Positions 24,443-33,741 of a DNA stretch of 64,000 bases are shown one piece after another (position 1 is the stretch's first letter; the number at the start of each line of letters is the position of its first letter). The DNA comes from JBFAPK01 sp040676675. Its GTDB lineage: Bacteria > Actinomycetota > Actinomycetes > Mycobacteriales > Micromonosporaceae. Location of the stretch: positions 113,238-177,237 of the forward strand of contig NZ_JBFAPK010000013.1 in NCBI RefSeq assembly GCF_040676675.1, given 5' to 3'. The notes below the pieces were generated by a model. That model saw only the letters and a program-made list of their open reading frames with translations, ran no database searches and was not told where the DNA came from. Made by a program: the position numbers and the translations under genes.

Positions 24443-24748
24443 ATGAAGCGACTCCTGTGGTTGGGCATCGGGCTCGCCGTCGGAGCACTGGTCGTCCGGA
24501 AGCTGACCCGGACGGCCCAGTCGTACACGCCCGGTGGCATCGCCACCTCGCTGTCGCAATCCGCTGGCGGACTGGTCGAGACGGTGCGTAGCTTCGTCGA
24601 CGACGTACGGGACGGGATGGCCGAGCGGGAGCAGCAGATTCACGCGGCCTTCGCCGAAGGCGTCGCGTTCGACGACCAGTTCGCCGAGTACCGCGGCAAC
24701 CCGCGCCTCGGCGATCACGACATTTTCTCGGAGGAAGACACCCGATGA
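24443..24748 (+). CDS. Small membrane-anchored protein upstream of alaS (DUF6167-like)
   Basis: 101 residues. N-terminal helix KRLLWLGIGLAVGALVVRKL anchors it to the membrane; the rest is a charged, probably cytoplasmic part with SLSQSAGGLVETVRSFVDDV and an acidic end DHDIFSEEDTR. Length and position match the DUF6167-type proteins next to alaS in actinomycetes, an assignment made mainly from context. Its stop overlaps the alaS start (ATGA), so expression of the two is coupled. Confidence 0.75.
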   Translation: MKRLLWLGIGLAVGALVVRKLTRTAQSYTPGGIATSLSQSAGGLVETVRSFVDDVRDGMAEREQQIHAAFAEGVAFDDQFAEYRGNPRLGDHDIFSEEDTR

Positions 24749-27426
24749 AGACGGCGGAGATCAAGCGGCGCTACCTGGCGCACTTCGCGGCGAACGACCA
24801 TGCCGTGGTGCCGTCGGCCCCGTTGCCCGCCATCAACGACCCGAACCTGCTCTTCGTCAACGCGGGCATGGTGCAGTTCGTGCCGTACTTCCTCGGGCAG
24901 CAGACGCCGCCCTTCCGGCGGGCGGCGAGCGTGCAGAAGTGCATCCGTACGCCGGACATCGACGAGGTGGGCAAGACCTCGCGGCACGCCACGTTCTTCC
25001 AGATGAACGGCAACTTCTCCTTCGGCGACTACTTCAAGGAGGGCGCGATCCCGCTCGCCTGGGAGCTGGTGACCAAGCCGGTCGCCGAGGGCGGGTTCGG
25101 GCTGGACCCGGAGCGGATCTGGGCCACCGTCTACCTCGACGACGACGAGGCGATCGACATCTGGCGGCGTACCGGGATGCCGGCCGAGCGGATCGTCCGC
25201 CGGGGCAAGAAGGACAACTTCTGGTCGATGGGGATCCCGGGCCCGTGCGGGCCCTGCTCGGAGCTGTACTACGACCGGGGCCCCGAGTACGGCCGCGAGG
25301 GTGGTCCGGAGGTCGACGAGGACCGCTACCTGGAGTTCTGGAACCTCGTCTTCATGCAGTTCGAGCGGGGCGCGGGCACCGACAAGGAGAACTACCCGAT
25401 CCTCGGCGAGCTGCCGGCGAAGAACATCGACACCGGCATGGGGCTGGAGCGGATGGCCTCGCTCCTGCAGGGCGTGGACAACCTGTACGAGATCGACGAG
25501 GTACGGCCGATCCTGGACCGGGCGGCCGAGCTGACCGGCAAGCGGTACGGGGCCCGGTCGGGGCACGCGGCGGCCGAGTCGGACCCGGACGACGTACGAC
25601 TGCGGGTGATCGCCGACCACGTGCGCACCTCGCTTTTGCTGATCGGTGACGGGGTGACCCCGTCGAACGAGGGCCGCGGCTACGTGCTGCGGCGGATCAT
25701 GCGACGGGCGATCCGGGCGGTCCGGCTGCTCGGCTGGCAGGAGCGGGCGCTGCCGGAGCTGCTGCCGGTGGCGCGGGACTGCATGGCGCCGTCGTACCCG
25801 GAGCTGGCCGACGACTTCGAGCGGATCGCGCAGTACGCGTACGCCGAGGAGGAGGCGTTCCTGTCGACGCTGCGGGCCGGCACCACCATCCTGGACACGG
25901 CGATCGCGGAGACCAAGTCGACCGGCGGCACCTCGCTGTCGGGCGCCAAGGCGTTCCAGCTGCACGACACGTACGGCTTCCCGATCGACCTGACCCTGGA
26001 GATCGCGGCGGAGCAGGGGCTCCGCGTCGACGACGAGGGCTTCCGCCGGCTGATGGCCGACCAGCGGGCCCGGGCGAAAGCGGACGCGCAGGCGCGCAAG
26101 ACCGGACACGTGGACCTGACCGCGTACCGGGGCGTGCTGGACGCCGGCGGCCCGGTGACCTTCACCGGCTACACCGAGGTCTCCCGCGAGTCGACGGTGC
26201 GGGCGCTGCTCTCCTCGGGCGGCGAGGCGGTCGCGGCGGCCGGCGAGGGGGAGACGGTCGAGCTGGTCCTCGACACCACCCCGTTCTACGCCGAGGGCGG
26301 CGGCCAGCAGCCCGACACCGGTCTGATCACCGTCGGCGGCGGCCAGGTCGAGATCCTCGACGTGCAGCAGCCCATCCCCGGGCTGATCGTGCACCGGGCC
26401 CGGGTGGTGCGCGGCGAGGTGCGCAGCGGGGAGACCGGCTTCGCCGAGATCGACATCTCCCGGCGCCGGGCGATCTCCCGGTCGCACACCGCCACCCACC
26501 TGGTGCACCAGACCATCCGCAACTTCCTCGGCGAGTCCGCGACCCAGGCCGGTTCGCTCAACGCGCCGGGCCGGCTGCGGTTCGACTTCAACACCGCCAG
26601 CGGGGTCGCGCCGAGCGTGCTGGCCGACGTCGAGCAGCAGGTCAACGAGGTGCTGCTGAGCGACCTGGAGGTGCACGCCTTCATCACCTCCCAGGAGGAG
26701 GCGCGCCGGCTCGGCGCGATGGCGCTCTTCGGCGAGAAGTACGGCGAGGAGGTGCGCGTCGTCGAGGTCGGCGACTACGCCCGGGAGCTCTGCGGCGGTA
26801 CACATGTCTCCCGCTCCGGACAGCTCGGCCTCGTGAAGATCCTCAACGAGTCGTCGATCGGTTCGGGCGTACGCCGGGTCGAGGCGCTGGTCGGCATCGA
26901 CGCGTTCCAGTTCCTGGCCAAGGAGCACCTGCTGGTCTCCCGGCTGGCCGAGCTCTACCGGGTGCCGAGCGAGCAGGTGGCCGAGCGGGTCGAGCAGACC
27001 GTCACCCAGCTGCGCGACGCGGAGAAGGAGCTGGAGAAGCTGCGCGCCCAGCTGGTGCTCGGGGGCGCGGCGGCGCTGGCCGCCCAGGCCCGGGACCTGC
27101 GCGGGGTGGCCTTCGTCGGTACCGAGGCGCCGGAGGGCGCGGCCGGCAACGACGTACGGACGTTGGCCCAGGAGATCCGCGGCAAGATCGATCCGGCCCG
27201 GCCGGCCGTGGTGGCGGTGACCGCCCGGGCGAACGGCAAGGCGTCGCTGGTGGTGGCCGTCAACGCGGCGGCCAAGGGACGCGGCGTCTCGGCGGCGGAT
27301 CTGGTCAAGGCGGCGCTCTCCGGGCGGGGCGGCGGCAACGCCGACCTGGCCCAGGGCGGCGGCCTGCCGGCGGCGGAGGCGCCAAACCTGCTGGTCACGA
27401 TCGAGAAGGCGCTCGCCGAGGCCTGA
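24745..27426 (+). CDS. alaS: Alanine--tRNA ligase
   Basis: 893 residues, normal for bacterial AlaRS. The class II catalytic domain starts IKRRYLAHFAANDHAVVPSA and shows NAGMVQFVPYFLG, the motif-2 region QKCIRTPDIDEVGKTSRHAT and motif 3 NIDTGMGLERM. The editing domain has the zinc-binding HTATHLV and CGGTHVSRSG pairs, and the C-terminal C-Ala domain (about 750-893) ends with the Gly-rich GRGGGNADLAQGGG. It charges tRNA-Ala and clears Ser/Gly mischarging. Coupled to the upstream small gene; ruvX and mltG follow. Confidence 0.97.
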   Translation: MKTAEIKRRYLAHFAANDHAVVPSAPLPAINDPNLLFVNAGMVQFVPYFLGQQTPPFRRAASVQKCIRTPDIDEVGKTSRHATFFQMNGNFSFGDYFKEGAIPLAWELVTKPVAEGGFGLDPERIWATVYLDDDEAIDIWRRTGMPAERIVRRGKKDNFWSMGIPGPCGPCSELYYDRGPEYGREGGPEVDEDRYLEFWNLVFMQFERGAGTDKENYPILGELPAKNIDTGMGLERMASLLQGVDNLYEIDEVRPILDRAAELTGKRYGARSGHAAAESDPDDVRLRVIADHVRTSLLLIGDGVTPSNEGRGYVLRRIMRRAIRAVRLLGWQERALPELLPVARDCMAPSYPELADDFERIAQYAYAEEEAFLSTLRAGTTILDTAIAETKSTGGTSLSGAKAFQLHDTYGFPIDLTLEIAAEQGLRVDDEGFRRLMADQRARAKADAQARKTGHVDLTAYRGVLDAGGPVTFTGYTEVSRESTVRALLSSGGEAVAAAGEGETVELVLDTTPFYAEGGGQQPDTGLITVGGGQVEILDVQQPIPGLIVHRARVVRGEVRSGETGFAEIDISRRRAISRSHTATHLVHQTIRNFLGESATQAGSLNAPGRLRFDFNTASGVAPSVLADVEQQVNEVLLSDLEVHAFITSQEEARRLGAMALFGEKYGEEVRVVEVGDYARELCGGTHVSRSGQLGLVKILNESSIGSGVRRVEALVGIDAFQFLAKEHLLVSRLAELYRVPSEQVAERVEQTVTQLRDAEKELEKLRAQLVLGGAAALAAQARDLRGVAFVGTEAPEGAAGNDVRTLAQEIRGKIDPARPAVVAVTARANGKASLVVAVNAAAKGRGVSAADLVKAALSGRGGGNADLAQGGGLPAAEAPNLLVTIEKALAEA

Positions 27427-27437
27427 GCCGCGGCCAG

Positions 27438-27492
27438 GTTGATCCGTGGCGAACCCCTGTGGTTTGATCGGCAGCCACATGATCCACGATGA
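27438..27492. repeat. Possible degenerate relative of the palindromic element (element C)
   Basis: The gap between alaS and ruvX contains CCCCTGTGGTTTGATC, close to CCCCGTGGTTTGATC of element A, and ends with CCACATGATCCACG; short GTGG/CCAC and CGTGG/CCACG stems can form. The long perfect arms of elements A and B are missing, so kinship is uncertain. Confidence 0.4.
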
Positions 27493-27519
27493 GATCGACT
27501 CGGTTGCGGAGCGGTACGG

Positions 27520-27981
27520 ATGAGTGACTTTCCACGCGGCGTACGGCTCGGCGTGGACGTCGGCAAGGTCCGGGTCGGGGTGGCGGTCTCCGACCCGGAC
27601 GGCATCCTGGCCACCCCGCTGGTGACCCTGGCCCGGGACCTGACCGCCGACCCGGACCGGGTACCGGCCGACATCGCCGAGTGCGCGCGCCTGGTGGCGG
27701 CGCACGAGGCGGTCGAGGTGGTGGTCGGGCTGCCGGTGACCCTCGCCGGCACCCACGGCCCGGCTGCCGTTCACACCAAGGCGTACGCGCAGCGGCTGGC
27801 CGAGGCCATCGCGCCCGTTCCGGTTCGCTTCGTCGATGAGAGGATGTCGACGGTCGTCGCGTCTCGTAGGCTGTCCGAGCGGGGCGTCAGAGGACGACGC
27901 CAACGGGCGGTGGTCGATCAGGCGGCCGCGGTGGAGATCCTGCAGAGCTGGCTGGATGCGCAGCGGAGGCGGACTTTATGA
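27520..27981 (+). CDS. ruvX: YqgF/RuvX family putative pre-16S rRNA nuclease
   Basis: 153 residues. RNase H-like fold with the N-terminal catalytic Asp in GVRLGVDVGKVRVGVA, EVVVGLPVTLAGTHG in the middle and the second acidic motif VRFVDERMSTVVA, then RRQRAVVDQAAAVEILQ at the end with the last catalytic Asp. The family matures the 5' end of 16S rRNA in E. coli and is also proposed as a Holliday junction resolvase. It overlaps mltG by 4 bases (ATGA), the conserved actinomycete pair. Confidence 0.94.
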   Translation: MSDFPRGVRLGVDVGKVRVGVAVSDPDGILATPLVTLARDLTADPDRVPADIAECARLVAAHEAVEVVVGLPVTLAGTHGPAAVHTKAYAQRLAEAIAPVPVRFVDERMSTVVASRRLSERGVRGRRQRAVVDQAAAVEILQSWLDAQRRRTL

Positions 27982-29183
27982 TCGACGAACTTGACCTCGT
28001 GTTCGAGGACGAGGATCACGATGGGGGAGGGCGACACACCCGCAGCGCGGCGCGCCGGCGCAAAAAGAAATCCGGCGGACGGGGCCGGACGATTCTCGCG
28101 TTGCTGATGGCGTTCGTACTCCTCGGCGTTCTGGGTGGTGGCGTCTGGTACGGCTTCGACCGGGTCCAGTCCTTCTTCACCACCCCCGACTACGAAGGCG
28201 CGGGTACGGGCGAGATCCTCGTCGAGGTGAAGGCCGGCGACCTGAGCGCGGACATCGGTACCACGCTCTACGAGAAAGACGTGGTCAAGAGCCAGGCCGC
28301 GTTCGTGAAGGCGGCGAAGGCGAATTCCCGGAGCAAGAACATCCAGCCGGGCTTCTACCGGCTGCGCAAGCAGATGAGCGCCGAGAACGCGCTCGGCCTG
28401 CTGCTCGACCTGAAGAACAAGGTGACGAAACAGGTCACCATCCCGGAGGGGCTGTCGTACCAGCAGACCTTCGAGGCGCTCGCCAAGGCGACCGGTATTC
28501 CGGTCAAGGAGTTCGCCGACGCCGCCAAGGACCCGGTCGCGCTCGGCGTACCGGACTGGTGGTTCAAGCGCGACGACGGCAAGAAGCTCAACAAGTCGAT
28601 CGAGGGTTTCCTCTACCCGGAGACGTACGAGTTCCCGCCGAACGCGAGCGCCACGGACATGCTCAAGACGATGGTCGAGCACTTCAACAACGAGATGGGC
28701 GAAATCAATTTCGCCGACACGGTGCAGCAGAACCTGCACATCTCGCCGTACGAGGCGTTGATCGCCGCCTCGATCGCGCAGGCCGAGGCGATGCACGACA
28801 AGGACATGGGCCCGGTGGTGCGGGTGCTCTACAACCGGGCGTACGGCGGAAACTTCCCCTGTAGCTGCCTCGGCCTGGACAGCACGGTGAACTACTGGTT
28901 GCGGATCACCGGTCAGGGCAGCAAGGCGTCCGAGCACCTGAGCAACGCCGACCTGCACAACCCGAAGAACCCGTACAACACCCACGACTTCCCCGGCATG
29001 CCGATCGGTCCGATCGGCAACCCCGGCAAGGCGGCGATCGAGGGCGCCATGAGCCCGCCGCCGAGCAAGAACGTCTATTTCGTCAGCATCGACACCAAGG
29101 GCACGATGGCGTACGCGACCAGCTGGAGCGGCCACCAGGCCAACATCCAGAAGGCGTGCCAGAACGGGATTCCGCTGTGCTGA
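27978..29183 (+). CDS. mltG: Endolytic transglycosylase MltG (first copy)
   Basis: 401 residues. A cytoplasmic N-terminus of about 36 residues with a Lys/Arg cluster, one membrane helix (about 37-60), a LysM-like region (about 70-130) and the YceG/MltG catalytic domain. The conserved Glu270 lies in AASIAQAEA, followed by LYNRAYGGNF, LGLDSTVNYWL and NPYNTH, the family's substrate-groove motifs. MltG cuts nascent peptidoglycan strands and sets their length. A Cys pair (FPCSCLG) replaces the usual sequence before LGLDS, and a C-terminal Cys is also present; disulfides are possible outside the cell. A second mltG follows 73 bp later. Confidence 0.93.
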   Translation: MIDELDLVFEDEDHDGGGRHTRSAARRRKKKSGGRGRTILALLMAFVLLGVLGGGVWYGFDRVQSFFTTPDYEGAGTGEILVEVKAGDLSADIGTTLYEKDVVKSQAAFVKAAKANSRSKNIQPGFYRLRKQMSAENALGLLLDLKNKVTKQVTIPEGLSYQQTFEALAKATGIPVKEFADAAKDPVALGVPDWWFKRDDGKKLNKSIEGFLYPETYEFPPNASATDMLKTMVEHFNNEMGEINFADTVQQNLHISPYEALIAASIAQAEAMHDKDMGPVVRVLYNRAYGGNFPCSCLGLDSTVNYWLRITGQGSKASEHLSNADLHNPKNPYNTHDFPGMPIGPIGNPGKAAIEGAMSPPPSKNVYFVSIDTKGTMAYATSWSGHQANIQKACQNGIPLC

Positions 29184-29256
29184 CCCGAGTGACGAGCGTG
29201 CCGACCCGAATGATGTCCGTTGCTCCCGACGGGGCACCGAACCGGAACGAGGCCCC

Positions 29257-31437
29257 GTGAGCGACAGGTCGGGCCGCCGAGGCCAGCCCGGTTACGGCGG
29301 CTACCCCGAGCAGCAGGGCTACCCCGACGGCGCCGGTTACGGCGAGGAGCCGGAGGGCTACCGCGAGCGTCGAGGTCGCCCGGTCGCCGGTGGTTACCCC
29401 GCCCAGCCTGGCTACGGCGCGCAGCCGGGCTACGGCGACCCGGGTTACGGCGGCGACCAGGGGTACGGGGCCCAGCCGGGTTACGGCGGCGACCAGGGGT
29501 ACGGGGCCCAGCCGGGCTACGGCGGCGACCAGGGCTATCCCACCGCCGGGACCGGCTCGCCGGCCGGCTACGGCGGCGGCCGGGGCTATCCGGCCCAGCC
29601 GGGCTACGGCGCCGAGCCGGCGGGCTACGGCGCCGAGCCGGAGTACCCGACCCGGGACGGCGCCCCGGGCGGCTACGGCGACGACCGGGGCTACCCGGGC
29701 CAGCCGGGTTACGGCGGCGAGCAGGGCCACCCGCAGGCCGGCCGCGGCGGCGGGTACGGCGGTCGGACCGAGCCCCAGGGCTATCGCGGCGACCCGGGCT
29801 ACCGCGAGGAGCAGGGCTACGGCGACCGCCGGGGCTACCCGGCCGGAGGCCAGCCGGCGGGGCCGGGTTACGGCGGCGACCAGGGCTATCCGCAGCCCGG
29901 CCGCGACCCCGGCTACGGCGGGTACCCGGAACAGCAGGGCTACCCGGACCAGCCCCGGTACCCGGACCACGGCGGCAACCAGCGGGATCTGCACGGCCGG
30001 GACCCCGGCGATCCGCGCGGTCGCGTGGACGAGCGAGGTTTCCCGGGCAGCGGCGAGCCGGGCTTCCTCGACGGTGCCGGTTTCCCCGGCGAGCCGGGCT
30101 TCCTCGACGGTGCCGGTTTTCCGGGCGACCCCGGTTTCCCCGGCGAGCCCGGCTACCCGGACGACGAGGCGGACGCGCGCGGCGACGCGGGCACGCGCGA
30201 CGGCCGGCGGGCCAAGGGCAAGGGCGGCAAGGCCGGCAAGAGCGGCAAGGCCGGCGGCGGCAAGGGCGGCGGCGGCAAGGGCGGGAAGACCGCCGCCGAG
30301 GGCAAGGGCGGCAAGGGCAAGCGCAACGTGCTCGTCGTCGCGTTGGCGGCGGTGCTGGTCCTGATCGTCGGGGCGGGTGGCGTCGCCGTCGTCGGCTTCG
30401 ACCGGATCCAGAACCACTTCTTCACGCCGGACTACGAGGGCCAGGGCAGCGGCGAGGCGCTGATCAAGGTCGCGGCCGGCGAGAACCTCACCGCGGTCGG
30501 TACCAAGCTCGTCGAGGCCGACGTCGTGAAGGGCCTCAAGGCGTGGGTGCAGGCGACCGACGCCGAGCCGCGCAGCCGGGGTCTTGGCGAGGGCACCTAC
30601 AAGCTGCGCAAGCAGATGAAGGCCTCGGCCGCGCTGGCGCTCATGCTCGACCCGAAGAGCCGGGTGATCAACGGGATCACCATCCCCGAGGGTGAGATCA
30701 CCCTGGCCGTCTACGACCGGCTCTCGGAGTTCACCAAGATCCCGGTGGCAGAGTTCAAGAAGGCGGCGGCGGACCCGGTCAAGCTCGGCGTACCGGCCTC
30801 GTGGTTCCAGCGCGAGGACGGCAAGAAGTCGGCCAAGAGCCTGGAGGGCTTCCTCTTCCCGGCGACCTACGAACTGCCGCCCAACGCCACCGCCGAGCAG
30901 ATCCTCAAGCTGATGGTGCAGAAGTTCATCGAGGTCACCAAGGCGATGAACTTCGAGCAGACGGTCCGCGACGAGCTGCACATCTCGCCGTACGAGGCGT
31001 TGATCGCGGCCTCGATCGCCCAGGCGGAGTCGGTGCACCACCAGGACATGCCCAAGGTCGCCCGGGTGCTCTACAACCGGGTCTACGGCGACAACTACCA
31101 CTGCAACTGCCTGGAGATCGACAGCGCGATCAACTACTGGTTCCGGTTGCAGGGCAAGAACCCGAAGGACTCCGACGACCTGTTGCAGAGCGAGATCAAC
31201 GACCGGAAGAACCCGTACAACACACACAACGTCGACGGTCTGCCGATCACGCCGATCAGCAACCCGGGCGAGGACGCGCTCAAGGGCGCGATGAACCCGC
31301 CGTCCGGGAACTGGATCTACTTCATGACCATCGACAAGCAGGGCACCATGGGCTACGGCTCGACGGACGCCGAGTACCGGGGGTTGATCAAGACCATGTG
31401 CCGCAACGGCGTGCTGACCGGGGACAACTGTCGGTGA
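29257..31437 (+). CDS. Second MltG-like transglycosylase with a giant Gly/Tyr-rich cytoplasmic head
   Basis: 726 residues from a GTG. Residues about 1-310 are a disordered head made of GYGG, QPGYG and GYP units, then a Lys/Gly linker (KGGKAGKSGKAGGGKGGG), one membrane helix (about 357-380) and a full MltG domain similar to the preceding gene throughout: Glu591 in AASIAQAES, LYNRVYGDNY, the Cys pair HCNCLEIDS, and NPYNTH. The two genes are clearly duplicates; this one gained or kept the head. The enzyme part should cut peptidoglycan glycan strands outside the membrane. The stop overlaps aroE (GTGA). Confidence 0.88.
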   Translation: MSDRSGRRGQPGYGGYPEQQGYPDGAGYGEEPEGYRERRGRPVAGGYPAQPGYGAQPGYGDPGYGGDQGYGAQPGYGGDQGYGAQPGYGGDQGYPTAGTGSPAGYGGGRGYPAQPGYGAEPAGYGAEPEYPTRDGAPGGYGDDRGYPGQPGYGGEQGHPQAGRGGGYGGRTEPQGYRGDPGYREEQGYGDRRGYPAGGQPAGPGYGGDQGYPQPGRDPGYGGYPEQQGYPDQPRYPDHGGNQRDLHGRDPGDPRGRVDERGFPGSGEPGFLDGAGFPGEPGFLDGAGFPGDPGFPGEPGYPDDEADARGDAGTRDGRRAKGKGGKAGKSGKAGGGKGGGGKGGKTAAEGKGGKGKRNVLVVALAAVLVLIVGAGGVAVVGFDRIQNHFFTPDYEGQGSGEALIKVAAGENLTAVGTKLVEADVVKGLKAWVQATDAEPRSRGLGEGTYKLRKQMKASAALALMLDPKSRVINGITIPEGEITLAVYDRLSEFTKIPVAEFKKAAADPVKLGVPASWFQREDGKKSAKSLEGFLFPATYELPPNATAEQILKLMVQKFIEVTKAMNFEQTVRDELHISPYEALIAASIAQAESVHHQDMPKVARVLYNRVYGDNYHCNCLEIDSAINYWFRLQGKNPKDSDDLLQSEINDRKNPYNTHNVDGLPITPISNPGEDALKGAMNPPSGNWIYFMTIDKQGTMGYGSTDAEYRGLIKTMCRNGVLTGDNCR
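29443..29535 (+). repeat. 36-bp tandem repeat in the Gly/Tyr-rich head
   Basis: Two exact copies (29443-29478 and 29479-29514) starting GGTTACGGCGGCGACCAGGG and a partial third encode GYGGDQGYGAQP. A second 36-bp duplication (around 30055-30126) encodes EPGFLDGAGFPG. Confidence 0.82.
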
Positions 31438-32249
31438 GGGCGGCGGTACTGGGCAAGCCGATCGCGCACTCGCTCTCGCCCGTGATCCACAACGCGGGCT
31501 ACGCGGCGGCCGGGCTCACCGGCTGGTCGTACACGGCGATCGAGTGCGCCGAGGCCGAGTTGCCCGACCGGGTCGCCGGCCTCGGGCCGGAGTGGGCCGG
31601 GTTGTCGCTGACCATGCCGTTGAAAGAGGCGGCGCTGCGGGTGGCCGGCGAGGTCTCGCCGGTCGCCGCCGCCGTCGGTGCCGCGAACACCCTGGTACGC
31701 CGTGCCGACGGCTCCTGGTACGCCGACAACACCGACGTCACCGGCATGGTGCGGGTACTCGGCGAGACCGGGGTGGCGCCCGGCGCCGCGGTGACCGTAC
31801 TCGGGGCGGGTGGCACGGCCCGGGCGGCGCTGGCCGCGGCGGCCCGGCTCGACGCCGCCACGGTGACCGTGGTGGCGCGCCGCCCCGACGCGGTCGAGGA
31901 ACTGCGCCCGGTCGCCGCCGCACTGGGGCTGGCGATGATCGCCGGCGCCTGGGCCGACGCGCCCCGGTACGCCACCGCCGACCTGGTCGTCTCCACCGTG
32001 CCGAAGCGGGCCGCCGACCACCTGGCCGACGAGGTCGCCTGGCGGAGCGGAACCGTCCTCTTCGACGCGCTGTACGACCCGTGGCCCACCCCGCTCGCCG
32101 CCGCCGCCCGGCGCGCCGGCTGCCGGATCGTCTCCGGGCTGGACCTGCTGCTCGCCCAGGCGGTGGGTCAGTTCGAGCAGTTCACCGGCGTGACCGCCCC
32201 GGTCGACGCGATGCGTACCGCCCTCGCCGCCGCCCGCACCGCGCCCTGA
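31434..32249 (+). CDS. aroE: Shikimate dehydrogenase
   Basis: 271 residues from a GTG overlapping the mltG2 stop. Shikimate-binding SLSPVIHNAGY near residue 13, catalytic Lys64 in LTMPLKEA and Asp in ADNTDVTG (about residue 101), then the NADP-binding loop VLGAGGTARAAL and VVARRP. It reduces 3-dehydroshikimate to shikimate, the fourth step of the chorismate pathway. It stands apart from aroC/aroK by the Bcr/MarR pair. Element B follows the stop. Confidence 0.94.
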   Translation: MRAAVLGKPIAHSLSPVIHNAGYAAAGLTGWSYTAIECAEAELPDRVAGLGPEWAGLSLTMPLKEAALRVAGEVSPVAAAVGAANTLVRRADGSWYADNTDVTGMVRVLGETGVAPGAAVTVLGAGGTARAALAAAARLDAATVTVVARRPDAVEELRPVAAALGLAMIAGAWADAPRYATADLVVSTVPKRAADHLADEVAWRSGTVLFDALYDPWPTPLAAAARRAGCRIVSGLDLLLAQAVGQFEQFTGVTAPVDAMRTALAAARTAP

Positions 32250-32271
32250 TCCCCACCCGCCCGCACCGTGC

Positions 32272-32329
32272 CGATCTAGGGCAAATCCGGGTGAGTTGAT
32301 CTCCAATCACGAGGATTTGCCCTAGATCG
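32272..32329. repeat. Palindromic repeat element B (copy of element A)
   Basis: 17-base perfect arms CGATCTAGGGCAAATCC (32272-32288) and complement (32313-32329) around an inner GTTGATCTCCAATCAC stretch; the sequence TTGATCTCCAATCAC is shared with element A almost exactly. It lies between convergent aroE and the Bcr-type gene and supplies the TAG stop of the latter. Likely bidirectional terminator. Confidence 0.87.
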
Positions 32330-33701
32330 ACGAGTGTCGCGGACGGGCGAGCGCGAGGACGGCGAGCAGCGACAGGCTGGCCGTACCGGTGATGACCACC
32401 GCCATCGGCACCGCGCTGTCGGTGGGGCCGAGCCCGACCAGCGGCGCGGCGAGCGCTCCGAGCACCGACTGGGTCGCGCCGAGTACGGCGGCGGCCGTTC
32501 CGGCGCTGCGCGGATGCCGGTCCAGCGCCAGCGCGGTGCTGTTCGGGGTGACCATGCCGACCGTGGCGACGAAGCCGAAGAGCGCGACCGCGACCGGCCA
32601 CAGCCGGCCGATGCTCGCGCCCGCGAGCAGGCACGCGGCGGCGGTGAGCCCGGCGACCAGCGTGCCGACCAGCAACCGTCGGGCGGGGAAGCGGTCGAGC
32701 AGCCGCGCGTTGAGCTGGCCGAGGCCGACCAAGCCGAGCGCGTTCAGGCCGAAGAGCAGGCTGAACACGCCGGCCGGTACGCCGAAGACGTCCTGCATGA
32801 CGAAGGACGACCCGGAGATGTACGCGAACAGCCCGCCGAAGGCGAGCGCCTGGGTCAGCGCGTAGCCCAGGTAGATCCGGTCGGTGAGCAGCGTCCCCAG
32901 CGCCCGGCCAGTGGCGGCCAGCCCACCGGCGTGCCGCCGCTCGGCCGGCAGGGTCTCGGGCAGCCAGAGCGCCACCGCGGTCGCGAGCAGGGCCCCGATC
33001 GCCGCGAGCGCGACGAAGATGGCCCGCCAGTCGCCGATCCGCAGCACCAGGCTGCCGAAGCCGGGCGCGGCCACCGGCGCCACGCCGAAGATCAGCGTGA
33101 GCTGGGAGAAGTACTTGGCCGCCGCGGCGCCGGAGTAGAGGTCGCGGACCACGGCCCGCGCGACGACCACCCCGGTACCGCCGGCGAAGCCCTGGGCCAG
33201 GCGGAGCGCGGCGAGCGTACCGGCGCCGGGGGCGAGCGCGCAGAGCAGGCCGATCACCGCGTACGCGCCGATGCCGAGCAGTACCGGCCGCCGCCGGCCC
33301 CACCGGTCGCTGAGCGGTCCGGCGACCAACTGTCCGAGGGCGTTGCCGAGCAGGCAGGTGGTGAGCGAGAGCTGTAGCTCGGACTGGCTGGCGTGCAGCT
33401 GGGCGGCCATGCCGGGCAGCGCCGGCAGGTACATGTCCATGGAGAGCGGACTCACGGCCGTGAGGGTGCCGAGCAGGATCAGCAGCGCGGCGCCGGTGGC
33501 CCGGCGCGGGCCGGGACCCGGCTCGCGGCCCGCGCCCGCGGCGGCGGCGGCCGCCGAGTCGGGTGCGGCGTCGGCCGTGGCTGTTCCGGTCGCCGCGTCA
33601 CGTGCGGCGGCCTCGGCCGGCGGAGCTGCTCCGGCGGGCGCGTCGAGCGCGGCGGCTGTCGCTGTTCCGGCCGGCGCGGACCGGTCTGACCTCTCCGGCA
33701 C
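32322..33701 (-). CDS. Bcr/CflA family drug-efflux MFS transporter
   Basis: 459 residues. About 65 Ala/Pro/Thr-rich N-terminal residues precede 12 membrane helices. The Bcr/CflA marks are present: SPLSMDMYLPALPGM in the first helix, motif A GPLSDRWGRRRP and GFAGGTGVVVARAVVRDL in helix 5. Such pumps export drugs such as bicyclomycin or chloramphenicol. The low-complexity leader may mean the true start is downstream. Divergent from a MarR regulator across 92 bp. Its last codons (Ser, Ser, Ile, stop) lie in palindromic element B. Confidence 0.9.
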   Translation of the reverse strand: MPERSDRSAPAGTATAAALDAPAGAAPPAEAAARDAATGTATADAAPDSAAAAAAGAGREPGPGPRRATGAALLILLGTLTAVSPLSMDMYLPALPGMAAQLHASQSELQLSLTTCLLGNALGQLVAGPLSDRWGRRRPVLLGIGAYAVIGLLCALAPGAGTLAALRLAQGFAGGTGVVVARAVVRDLYSGAAAAKYFSQLTLIFGVAPVAAPGFGSLVLRIGDWRAIFVALAAIGALLATAVALWLPETLPAERRHAGGLAATGRALGTLLTDRIYLGYALTQALAFGGLFAYISGSSFVMQDVFGVPAGVFSLLFGLNALGLVGLGQLNARLLDRFPARRLLVGTLVAGLTAAACLLAGASIGRLWPVAVALFGFVATVGMVTPNSTALALDRHPRSAGTAAAVLGATQSVLGALAAPLVGLGPTDSAVPMAVVITGTASLSLLAVLALARPRHSSI

Positions 33702-33741
33702 GGTATCTTCCCTCCCGACGGCGATCCCGGCCGGAAACCAT

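Noticed and set aside
24715..27903. A 1062-codon open frame opposite alaS and ruvX
   Set aside because: Antisense shadow of two well-identified genes.
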